Shown: positions 53,501 to 64,000 of the stretch, piece after piece
How positions within the stretch are numbered: the stretch's first letter is position 1
Layout: each line of letters begins with the position of its first letter
Source of the DNA: Populus alba
Taxonomy: Eukaryota; Streptophyta; Magnoliopsida; Malpighiales; Salicaceae
Length of the DNA: 64,000 bases
Direction of reading: 5' to 3'
Assembly: GCF_005239225.2 (NCBI RefSeq)
Contig: NC_133296.1
Location: 2,108,001 to 2,172,000 of the forward strand
Made by a program: the position numbers and the translations under genes
The notes under the pieces: model-generated
Database searches by the model: none
Seen by the model: the letters and a program-made list of their open reading frames with translations, nothing else
Told to the model about the DNA's origin: nothing

Positions 53501-56500
53501 TGATATGAACAATGACTCATTGCCAAATTCAGTTAGCCAGTAAGGAGCAGTTTACATGTTGTGCTTCAATTCTAAAACAAAAGGAAAACAGGGAAGTCCA
53601 TTATCAGGGATATCATACCTCTGGTCTACCATCAGCTCCAAGTGTTTGAAGTAAGGAGAAAACAGAGAAAAGCAACTTGTCACAGTCAATTATATTAATT
53701 GTTGCAGCCCGATCATTCACCTTATCAGGCAATTCAGAAGACAGTGTCTCCCCCAAGTCACCATTTATTTGCTTCATAACAGAATGCTCATCATGAAAAC
53801 CTGTAATGTTATAGCTAGAGCTGTCAAAGGTGCTTTAATGCGACAATGCCTGAAAACACCCAACCCACTAGGTGCTTACCCGAATGAAGTGAGGCACTAA
53901 TATACAAATGTGTACATAAATAACAAAAATAAATGTGTGTGTGTTAGTTCAGGTAAAAACAAATTTAACCAAAGCTATAATTAATCAATTTTTCTTCACT
54001 GTTTCGGGTATCTATATCTCTGAAGTTCAACAATTCAAGAAAAATTCAGCGAGCTTCTAACAAAAACAGCAAGAAATTAAAGTGAAATTGAAAACACAAA
54101 CAGAAAAGGTTGGGACAATAACAGTAAATATTGACGGCGTAATGGTAGAAAATTGTAGCGCAGTAATAGTGAAATAGAGGATGATTCAACAAAAAAGATA
54201 AATTAAGAAAATGGGGAAAACAAAAAGTTTTGGCAATATAACACCTTACAATAGTAATGTGGAAAAATGAGAATAATAGAAAGGGGAGAAAAAAAGAGGA
54301 GATAAAATTAATAGTGACAGTGTGTTTGATGTAAAATTGTTCACGCAACTTGTTCAGTCTTCTCAATAATGTTAAAGAAATGAATTTAGAAAATTAGAAA
54401 CTGTACTTACTTATACCTTTACAGCTAGCAACTAAACAAGGGTTAATAATGTTATGCCAGTCCCAAAAATAATTAAAAATTAAAATCTAAAACCCTAAAA
54501 GGCACCTATGCAGCACCTCTTTCGCTTAGGGCCTCACTCCAGGAGAGCACCTAGTTGAAGAACCTCACCTGGAGGTTTTCAAGGCGCTTTGGCCTCGCCT
54601 TGCCTCACCTGGGATGCATAGGCGAGTGCCTTGTGACAACACAGCACAATCAAAGCTTATTTGTAAGAACTTAATGCAAAGACAACTGATAAGCTAATAG
54701 GAATTCAATGAAAAAAAATGTTTACAATTTGAACTCAACCTGTTTCCTTTCCCTCAGTAGGTCCATGCAGAAGTCCCTTGACAATGAAATCACTTGTGGT
54801 CCATAAGAGACCTATTGCTGTCAAGCTTATATTCAACTCAGTCTTTTGAGCACTGTATGCCCCAGTAACATCTACACATCTGCAGGATCAACATGTTTAA
54901 TGGTAAAGTTAACATGCATTGGAAAGCAGTAAAAACAGTTGCCATGTTCAATGACAAAGCACCAACAGCCATCAACCTTAAGTTGCATTAATCATAACAG
55001 AAAGTCGTGAATAAAGAATTGGTTAAATTCTCATCATCGCCAAATGTGCAGGAAATAGCCCCTGACTTATCACAAAGAGTAGCCACAGGACCACACAAAT
55101 GTCAAGATTTTAATACTTTTGAATGTATTTTAGACAGATTTAAAATCCTCCTTCCAGTGATGTACCTAAATCAGTCTGTATTTTCACTTTAACAAAGATT
55201 TTCATTGTTCTTCTTCAGATAAACCTAATTAATCAGGCTAAATCCTTAATCATATACTTTTCTATTTTTTTCTAATTGCAAGCAATGAGCTTTCATGAAT
55301 CATTTCTATTTTGTTACAATTGAAAATGAGCAGGAAGTGAAATTGTGGAAGCAGCTTTCTTGAGTTTGAAAAAACAGTTTAGTAAAGGAACCATGCTTGC
55401 AAAAACTTCGAATATCAGGATATGAACAGCTACAATGATGCATGCATCCAATAAACCATGCCCAATGCATTAATGACTAACATTCAATGAAAAGAAGATT
55501 ATGCAGAAGATATGAAAAAATCATTATGTTATTTAGAAGATCTAAATTCTTATAGCTAGAGTGTGTTTCAAATTTACAGACTTGATCTAAGATCCACAAC
55601 CACCACATGCCACAAGTATGCATACATGATACAGCATAGATATTTTTTGTAAAATGAATAACTTGTCACTAAAAGTGCAAAGAGTTTTGAATCATACACA
55701 TGGAGACAGTCTGCAGGAATAGAGGTCAGCCCATCATTCATGATGACACGCAGGTTCTGCAAGAAAATATACTTTTCAGATTATGATTGTGTTATGAGAA
55801 GAGTAAGAGATAGTCATTACAAGTAACATATTATATTATTTCTCATGAGTCCTTAAAGTGAGCAGGGGAAAAAAAATAATACAGGAAGTTGAATACATGC
55901 ATGAAAAATGTTGAGAGTTTATTTCTGGATTCATGTAAACAAAATTCATTCATTATCCACCATTATAAATTTTGCGTGCGAAAATGCAAGTTTCTCTCAC
56001 ATTTTACACAGAGGTACCATAAATTTAGTAGTAGAACTTAATATGTGCATCATGAAGTTTTAATATGAAGTGTGATATCCTCTCTAATTGGATATCTACA
56101 ATAAATTATAAGTTTATGAAATGGAGATTTCATAATCTTCCTGAAGCGCTACAGCATACTGGCACTTTTTGAATTTCCATATTTGCACAAAGGGGTTTAA
56201 GTGAAAATTCAATGCCTTGTCAAAATCACTGGAATGAACAGACCAATATGATATGGAGCGTGTTACAACTATATTTATGAACTAGATAGACAAGACCAAG
56301 CCTGAAGTGAAGCACACAAAGAAACCCAAAAAGATCTGATATGAAGCTTGAAGTTAATGTTTTAATCATTTTTCTAATTAATTTTGGATTTTAATTATTT
56401 GTTTTTTAATTAATATTTTATTATTTAGAAATCCTAATACTAGATGGATTATATTTATTAGGTAAGTTTTAATTAGAAATCCTGATTTTAGTTTTGATTA

Positions 56501-59500
56501 GGAATCTTTTCTTATAAAAGATTTTAGGACTAATATAAATAGAGATATCCAGTTTATTTTAAGACTATTATTCAAGCTTTTAATAAAACACTAGAATTTT
56601 CTCTACAGCTTAAGTCTGTAACCTTAGAACTTGAGAACCCTAGCTTTTAATCACGATATATGCCACATCACAATATAATTCTTTTACTTTTATTAGAGTA
56701 TTTTTTCTCTCACTTGTTTTCATTCCTTTTTTCTTTTTTTTTTGAGAATGAAGTTTTATTAGAGTTTTGAAAACATATTCTTCAAGGAAAAGGTATCTTC
56801 AGAAAGCACATTAAGGGAGCTCTCATTCAGAGTTACTAACCTGGAAGCCCAGGGTTACAAGATCTTTCTCTGATGCATCTGCAACAGATCTTACAGAAAC
56901 AAAGCAACAAAAGAAATGATAAATCCAAGAAGACAGAGAATCCAATAAGGATCACTCATTGAAAGCAGTGATGTTTTACCTTAACATTTCAAGAATATTT
57001 AGCCAACTGTAGTATAGTTTTTCTCCATGCCTCTGAAGAAAGGAGTTAGCCAGAAAATATACACATAAGCTACTCAAAGGACACCAAAAAAACACATCCT
57101 ATTTCATCATCAACAGCAATGCCTTACCTCCAAAACATGCAGAAGAATTTTCAAGGATCCAGCACGGACATCAATGCTTTGAGTAGAAGAATAAAGAACT
57201 CTAAGGGGGGATATGACAGAACACTCGAGTAATTTCAGCTGTGAATCCCCAGCTTCCATCTAGAGGTAAAGTGCAATAATAATCAGCAGTATAATTCCCA
57301 TTCTTTAGCATATTGATTCTTAAAGTGAAGCAAAAGCAGAGAAAAGAGTTACTAATTTACTTACTTCATGAGATATATCCTGGAGTCTGGATGACACATA
57401 ATCCTGGAACTGTTCAGAACCTAAAACAGCACATATTGATTGATCCAACGCATCAAGTGCCATGTTTCGTAAATGCTGATTTGGATTATCAGCAAGCTGC
57501 AAGATGTACAAGCATTGTCAAAGATGCAGAGCAATATAGCATTATGCACTATTGAATATATTCATTATGATCACCTCAAGAAAATGGCCCACAACATGAT
57601 CCCACAATGGCTCCACTCCTGCAGTTTAATGGATGAAAATAGATTTAAGAAAAATTAAAACTCTAACAATAATTGTATTCATTTACTTCATATGAACTTT
57701 AATGCCATTAGGCGATGGTATTCTTATGAAACTAGAAATGATATTCTAGGCACAAAAAAATAAAATTATTGCAGTAACAAATGGAGCATGGTCAGGAAGC
57801 TGATAGCATACATAAAATGAACATTTGGAACTCTGTAGCACACTGGTGTTCTATATATTTAAGAAAGATCCATGATTATTAAAATCAAACTTCTAGTATA
57901 GTTTCAAAAGCCCATGGAAAGAAAAGAAAAGCCAGGTTCGCAATCACCACCATAAAAAAGTTTGAATTTTGTCAAGAATAGAAAACTTGTGTTTTCATTT
58001 AACCATTGAAAAGTTTCCCATGGCAGACAAGAATCTCTTGATTCATAGCATACATAAAGCGAGTATTGAAATGAAAATCTCAAACTCTGTTGCACATCAG
58101 TGTTCGATATTATATTAAAGAAACATCCATGAGCATTAAAATTAAACTACTAGTATAGCGAAAAAAACCCATAGAAAGAACCAGATCCCAACTGCACCAT
58201 CACCACCATAAGAAAATGATAAATATATTGTCAAGAATAGAAAACTGTTGAATTTTCAAATAACTGTTAAAGTTTTTGCATGGCAGAGACAACAATCAGG
58301 ATTCACAGCATCATCAATGATTATTCCCGATAACACAAAAACTGATCTTATTTGAATAACCTGTCACAATAATCCAAAATACATACTGTGAAGATTATTA
58401 ACAAGGATGGATATGATCCTTTCCACCGAGAAAGTGATGCTTCCAATTTTTTGGCTCGCTGCTAACCCAACACCACTCGATGTCCCCAACATGCATTGAT
58501 GTGACAGTTGACATAGTGCAGAAAGAAGTGATTTAACTGCAGATATGTGCATCATTGCTGAGCTCTCAAACAGCTTCTCAAACCAAGAAAAGACTGGTTA
58601 GAACATGCACCTTAAAATTGTCCACCCCCCCCCCCACCCCCAAACACCCACACTGAAACAAATTGAGAAGCCATTTACAAGAATATTAATATTATAGGTA
58701 CTTGTATGCTTAAGAAAGAATGGTTATGAAAATTAATGATATGTAGGTGTTGCTGCTGCTAGTTCCTGTTTTACTGATAGAAGGGCTTCCTTACCCATTT
58801 CTTACCCCCAGAAAATGATGAGTGAATCCCTACAACTATTTACTCTGTAGATGGCTTCACCCCCAAGAGACCAGCTAGAATCTCTCAGAGTAAATCAAAC
58901 TCCTTTGCCAACTCCTATAGCTTCCTCCCAGCAGAAACCTGGGGAAAAAGATCCCACCCTACTAGATAGAAAAGCAACCACAAAAAGAGAGTGCATAGGA
59001 TGGCATGGTCCAACTGGTCTCATGTTCTGCCTTATTTCTCCAAGCCCATATAGAATGAACCTCTAGGCCAATCGAGGTCCAATCAGTGCCCATGGGGCAG
59101 TAAGGCTAATCCTGTGCCATAAAAGCTTTTCAAGGGGAGAGAAAGATAAGAGGACCCTCCTTGCATAGATATATTCCACCCCTACTTCAGCACCTAACAT
59201 GTGCTCACACTTATGGGTCATTTCCAAAATGAATTTTTACAAATACCAGTTTTGATTTTTGCTCATATCACACCAAACTTGATTTACTTACTTGTGAATT
59301 CAAAGAAGACAAAATGCTGAAGTCGCTGTACTGGCCAGAAGATTCTCTTGTAAGCTTGGGTACAGGCATAGAGACCTCCTGGAGGTAAAGAAATACGTAT
59401 TATAAGCACTTATGTAAACAACAACAAAGAACCCTTCATATAACCATCTTTATGTAACATTAAATAGCTCCCAGATTAAAAAAGAACTATTCAAATTATG

Positions 59501-62500
59501 AAAAACTCATATATGCTGAAATTCATTATATAAGCAACCATTTGTAGCAGTTTTTCGAAGATGCTTTTCCATTTTCACCGAAGCAATCGGTTCTTCTACC
59601 ATTTTTCACACCACATAAGAAAGTACACTGGGCATACCAGGCCCCATTAGGAAACTGTTCTGGATTTAACTTGGTTGAGTGTGTAGAATAATCACTGTCA
59701 CCAAATCCCTAACCAATTTTCACATTTATTGATTTGTATTTTAAGTGCCAAAATTCTTATGTGCTCCAAAAAAGGCCAAAAAGAGCGTGATAAGTTTCAA
59801 ATAGGAAGGCCTTGGATTTCTCATTTAATTAAAAAAAAAAATTGTGTTCTCTTTGTTTTTTCCTATCTCTGCAATTTTCCTTGTAACAATGGCCATGATT
59901 TCAAAGAGGATATGCTTTAGATCAGTTACCGAACATTCATTTAAAGTGAGAATAACTTATGATATTTGTGTAAATATCATTTCATTTTATGAGTTTTCAC
60001 TCTAGCCCTTGAATCTTTGTTTCTTGCGGGTATTGTTTCAATTCATGGGATGAGCTTCAGAGCTTGTTTCTTGTAGTTATGACTTTTAGAGAAAGATGAC
60101 AGTGAGAGTTCAGGAGGACAGCTGAAAATTGAAATAACTGACAATATCGAACCTTAAAGGATTGAATTCAGCTACACTTCTCCTCTCATGTTACACATTA
60201 CAGCTCCATTAGATAAATTTAAAGTTCTGGTTAGGTTCAGAACTCTTTAACAAACCAACTGCCACCACTGCTTACCCCAAATGAGAAGTTTTTGTCAATT
60301 TTATTTAACTTATCCCCATCATGTACTTTCTACACAAAAAGGACCAACGAGAAGCAACCATGATTCAAATCCAAACCAAAAGGATATTTTTCCAGAATTA
60401 CCTGTGTGGTGGCATGTGGAGAATGAATTGTTCGGTCTAGAGCTGCTAGAGTTTCCAGCACCTATATTTTTTAGAAAATAAACTTTGAGTTGTGGACCAA
60501 ATCTATTTCTGACAAATAGTGAAAGCAACAACATACCAAAACCCATGAAGGCCCCAAAACATTGTGTAACCGATGAGCAACATTGAAGAGAGTCCTTAAG
60601 GCCTGCATTGCAACAGCAAGTGAAATAAACCACACATATAGATAAATGATCCGATAGCATAACTAACTTATTCAACAAGCAACTGAACAACAGTAACAAG
60701 TGTTCAGTTAAGGTAAAACGAGTATACCATAAACACTGAGCCAAACCAAATACCTGCACATTCTTTTGAGTAAGGACTATGCTATCTCTCTGTTCAACTA
60801 ATGCCTCAGAACGTTTTGACCCAGGAGACAGTACTGCACTGCAGAAATCTCAATTTAATCCAGAATTTCAACAGTATCCACAGACTAAGATCTTTAAAGT
60901 ATAGGTCATGCCGAAGAACATAAGCTACACATGTTAAAATGTCAGGTGGAATCTGAGATGTCAAAACTTTGAACAAAAGACACCAATCAATAGTCTATCC
61001 CAAGTTGGTGTAAGATTTAATAAATTCTTCTTCCTTTTCTGGCTTGTGGATGAGGACATTTAGCCAAAGTTCTGCTTAATATATGGATTGCCAAGACATG
61101 TTGTATATCAAAGTTTGCTTGGAAAACAGCCAGAGCCCCGGCTAGTACTAAGGTCACCAACAGTCTATTCATTTAAGCTGGCCTAAACATGCATTTCAAA
61201 CAACAGCAGATGGTTCATGGGTTTTAGGCTACACCAGACTTGGCTAGCAGAAATCATTTAGTTAAATGTGAGATTTACCTCCTCCTTTCTGCTTCGTTTG
61301 GAAAATTGATAGTGAATTTGCAAAGTGATGCTAGAAAAGAATTCAAAGGTTCTACAGCATGAAGAACCCCACATGCCTGAGAATTTAGTCATGGAAACCA
61401 TCAAAGTTCATTGTGAGGTAAAGGAAACATAGTAGAAAATCACACTATAACTGTACAAAATTGATAGAAGACTAATATTTACTTCGGTCAGATAAGAACA
61501 GATAAGGCAATATAAAACAACCGAAATAAACCCATGGTTACCTGAGTGAATGCCTGGTATCCCTTCAATATTTCCAACACAATAGCCTCTCCTTGTGACC
61601 TTCAACATTAAGCAACAGGTCAGATATGTGCATAGCTTTAGTTCATTCTAACTGTATCCTCTTTCACAAAGAAAAATTTGACAAACCTTGACAAAATAAG
61701 GGACAAAGCATCAAGGATTGTCAACCACAATGAATCAACCATTGCAATGCAGAGAACTGTGGTTTTCCCATTATATCTTTCCACAGGATCATACTCATAT
61801 CTGGGGGAATCGAGCTGGTTGTACAAAGAGAGAGTAAGACCTCTCTTCTTTTTATCTTTTTTCTTCTTCTTTTTTTATAATAAACAATAAGTGATGTATA
61901 AAGAAAAAAACATCACAGGATTACCTCCCCCACATCCACTGCTTCATCTGTTAAAGTAGCTACAGTGAAGATGACACCTAACAGCCCTTCAACTGCCACA
62001 GTTATTGCGTGGGCTTCACTAGCAACCAGCACAGCAGCATTGGATGCATCATTATCAAGGATCCACTCAATACCTGAAAAAATGAAGAGAAATCTTTTAT
62101 GGCAATCAAGAATTGCAATAAATAATAACTGGAGTCCATGGATTCAAAGAAACCCGAATGAACATATTATTCAATTGGTTATGACGGCCACACAATCTAA
62201 CATTAGAGTAAATTCACATCTCATTGAGACACCTACCTTTCACATCACTAAAAGGATTAAGATTAAACGAAACAAGCTAACTAGGAAGAATTCACACAAT
62301 CAATAGCTATTACGTTATATGCACAACTGAAAGTAATTTTTGTCTTGAGCATAACATAATTTCTACCATGCAAAACATTGTTTCCCTTGTGTAACTGAAC
62401 ATCAACCTTTTTAATTTGGAAAGATTGGGGGATTTGGGATGGAAGATCTTCTAAGCAAATATATATGACATTACAGCTAGCCTATTTGTCTCCTCTATTG

Positions 62501-63118
62501 CAGAAGAAAAAACAAAATTATTTCCAATTTTGATAGTTCTTTTTTATCCAGCGACCACAATCACCTGCTTCTCATAGATTTCATTGAAGACTACAAATAA
62601 ACTACTTTTTCATAGTTCCTAACAGAATTAAAGTGGCATGAGAATTGTATAAACTTTGATGACTAATAAAACTCCACGTTCAGATTTCAAACCACAATTT
62701 TATCAGTACAGTTACATTTGAAAAGAAGAAAAAAACAGAGAGAATTGACATGACATTGGTCAACCTCTGCTTCTAATCATGTGCTGATTGAACAAATTGT
62801 GCAAACATATAATTTCATTACAAAAAAGAGCACATCTTCAAAAACAACTATATCCTTGTAGCCATTGGAACACGAGAAGGACACCAATATTCCAACATAC
62901 AAAACTCCAGTAGGTATAGAAATTATCATTAGAAACACCTTGAATGCTTTATTCAACTTATGAATAAAAATGTCCATAATGACATTCCCATAATATATAG
63001 CATTGGAGAATGGTACAGTTGGTGTCAATTTTCTCTCTTCCAATACAAAGTTACCTTTGGCTTTGCTGCTAAACATCCCAGCAACAGCTGCCAGGCTCTC
63101 CTCACTTGTTTCTTGAAC
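47581..63118 (-). CDS. MON2: MON2 homologue, large Golgi/endosome trafficking protein (partial, N-terminus off the right edge)
   Basis: 31 exons join in frame to 1252 residues plus stop. Exon high ends to low ends: 63118-63055, 62073-61925, 61814-61687, 61599-61542, 61376-61279, 60838-60754, 60602-60537, 60461-60402, 59378-59292, 58573-58387, 57618-57575, 57496-57365, 57259-57128, 57032-56980, 56889-56841, 55756-55698, 54879-54740, 53800-53619, 53135-53007, 52930-52845, 52755-52640, 52546-52434, 52270-52147, 51147-51026, 50923-50737, 50652-50424, 49933-49609, 49324-49185, 48362-48241, 48153-47949, 47668-47581. Recognisable stretches: QETSEESLAAVAGMFSSKAK, MVDSLWLTILDALSLILSR, NMALDALDQSICAVLGSEQF, RRDNPDGSLWRVAVEGFNRI and EVADVYEIFLVGYCGRA. 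MON2 is an ARM/HEAT-like relative of large Arf-GEFs (DCB-HUS type) without a Sec7 domain, acting with Dopey in endosome-to-Golgi traffic. From the plant family length (about 1,600 aa), the DCB/HUS N-terminal quarter is missing here. No frameshift was found. Confidence 0.9.
51337..52059. mobile_element. MULE-like MITE with long terminal inverted repeats in a MON2 intron
   Basis: The element runs 51346-52050 (705 bp). Left end GGCAAAATTGTTCAAACCTCCC, abbreviated here by its first bases GGCAAAATTGTTCAAACC; the right end read backwards is GGCTAAATTGCTCAAACC. Similarity between the inverted arms continues for 200-290 bp, for example GAGGGAACCTT(A/G)GAAAA and its complement. Nine-base flanks are GTTTAATTA (51337-51345) and ATTTAATTA (52051-52059), one mismatch, fitting the 9-bp target duplication of Mutator-like elements. 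There is no transposase, so it is non-autonomous. The host intron (51148-52146) keeps good splice sites. Confidence 0.8.
53820..54640. mobile_element. Inverted-repeat element in a MON2 intron
   Basis: The left end (about 53820-53900: GTCAAAGGTGCTTTAATGCG, then ACTAGGTGCTTACC and AGTGAGGCA) resembles the reverse complement of the right end (about 54515-54640, with GAGTGAGGC, ACTAGGTGCTCTCC, TTGAAAAC and GTCACAAGGCACTCGCC). Such ends rich in GGCGAGGC and AAGGCGC words are typical of plant hAT-like or other small inverted-repeat elements. The inside is A/T rich without a transposase frame. Exact ends and target duplication are not resolved. Confidence 0.55.
57790..58312. repeat. Tandem duplication of about 242 bp in a MON2 intron
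   Basis: AGCATACATAAA occurs at about 57804 and 58046. The following text is parallel: AACTCTG(T)(A/T)GCACA, CAGTGTTC or TGGTGTTC, TTAAGAAA(G/C)ATCCATGA, and CTAGTATAG with CCCAT(G/A)GAAAGAA. After that a third shared part has GAATAGAAAACT and CATGGCAGA. Divergence is moderate. It sits in the intron between exons ending at 58387 and starting at 57618. Confidence 0.65.
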
Positions 63119-64000
63119 CTAACACAATAAATTATGTCAGTCAAGAAATCCAAGCCAAGCTCATAATCCCATACATGTTGCAAATATCAGCATATATATA
63201 TATATAAGAACTAAAAGGCATCAATAAAACACTATAGCCCTAGAATCATTACATTGTGGATTGGAATAGTGTAACAATGTTTTTGCCCTTCTCAAGAAAA
63301 CTCAAAAAGCTTACTATTGGGGGTAAATTGCTTTTTCTGTGGGATCCATTGGACATTACTAGATTGAACAGGGACAAATTCGTCTATTCACTTCTTTTAG
63401 CACACGAAAAATAAAATGTTTTAATTGCCCTTAAAAGCAAAAAAAATATTTAGCTTTCATCCAGGGGATTTTTAGCCTTTCTAATTTCCAAGGGCTTTTC
63501 ATATTTTCATCTTGGTTTTTTTGTTATAGTCAGGTTAGCTTAAAGGCAATTTGGTATTTTGATAAATATAAATATCATTAAGAAAACAATAGTTGGCGTA
63601 ATAATGCTCGTGCCACCATGTGGCGCCTCCGCACTCTTCAGGAGGCATGTGAGTTGTCATCCGACAGAGGAACGCCGACTTCCACGACAGTGGTCACCAC
63701 CTTCCACATGGGGCAGCGCATATGGCGTTTTGGCTAAAGGTGTGTCGATGGTGGCCTCTTTTTTTTTTTTTCCTTCTCTCTCCTTCCCTCAAAATTCACA
63801 TTGGGCATTTAAAATCTCATGGTTGCCCTCTAATTTACTGATATTTCAACTTTGTCCTCATTTGTTTAATTTCTAACTTTTATTGTTTTCCTTTTTTTTC
63901 AAATTCTAATTTATTTTTAATTTCATCCTTGAATCCATAATTGTGTTTTATAATTTTTTCAAATATGATCCTCATTCTTTTGATTTTGATTTTTTGTTTT
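63119..64000 (+). repeat. Intron of MON2 containing another copy of the T-rich dispersed element
   Basis: The N-terminal MON2 exons lie beyond the window. About 63300-63990 carries AATTGCCCTTAAAAGC, TTTTTTGTTATAGTCAGG, AAAGGCAATTTGGTATTTTG, a GC-rich block at about 63605-63760 (GTGCCACCATGTGGCGCC, CATGGGGCAGCG), and then T-rich CAAATTCTAATTTATTTTTA words to the end. The layout parallels 7.9-9.2 kb and, inverted, 33.6-35.7 kb. The open frame through the GC-rich block (63559-63876) has no protein resemblance. A TA microsatellite lies at about 63191-63206. Confidence 0.45.

Noticed and set aside
58851..59066. 71-codon open frame in a MON2 intron
   Set aside because: Less AT-rich than its surroundings but no family resemblance, and it is antisense within an intron; perhaps old transposon sequence.
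63559..63876. 105-codon open frame in the GC-rich block
   Set aside because: It overlaps a repeat block inside a MON2 intron, on the opposite strand, with a poly-Phe run from a T tract.

Overview
The window is AT-rich plant nuclear DNA: genes with many short exons and GT-AG introns, large PPR proteins, a Raf-like EDR1 kinase, TSR2 and MON2 orthologues, a plant-type U5 snRNA gene, and intergenic space filled with T- or A-rich repeats and small DNA transposons. Gene content, repeat texture and a young tRNA-derived SINE suggest a woody rosid, most likely Salicaceae (poplar or willow). That placement is inferred from memory of such genomes, not from a search.

Layout. 1-1600 is repeat-like. 1607-4781 (+) is a five-exon gene for a small, probably mitochondrial protein ending in a SEC-C zinc motif. 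5948-13860 (+) holds three intronless tandem PPR genes of the restorer-of-fertility-like (RFL) type. They have near-identical scaffolds but different base-specifying residues. 14,180-18,970 holds relics: an FtsH-like fragment (+), a thylakoid TatA exon (-), a triplicated 172-bp unit, and an AGL62-like MADS gene that lacks its MADS N-terminus. A U5 snRNA gene with USE, TATA, Sm site and 3' box lies at about 21,278-21,497 (+).

23,254-32,190 (-) is an EDR1 orthologue of 13 exons. The kinase exons are clean, but the end of exon 2 and exon 3 carry a dense patch of one-base indels. 32.4-40.5 kb is a repeat-rich desert with a SINE, a 164-bp near-perfect palindrome and a degenerate element. 40,556-42,238 (-) is an intronless glyoxal/galactose-oxidase-like (GLOX) secreted enzyme. 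44,204-46,335 (-) is TSR2, a four-exon ribosome biogenesis factor. 47,581-63,118 (-) is MON2: 31 exons read in frame, with the N-terminus beyond the right edge. Its introns carry a MULE-like MITE, another inverted-repeat element and a tandem duplication.

The genes do not form one pathway. They are housekeeping genes (U5, TSR2, MON2, SEC-C protein), stress or wall genes (EDR1, GLOX) and a fast-evolving organelle RNA-binding cluster. I saw no evidence of an undescribed multi-gene system. The most unusual signals are the divergent PPR codes, the local indel patch in EDR1 and the palindrome. All exon borders were set by eye from splice consensus, frame continuity and family knowledge.
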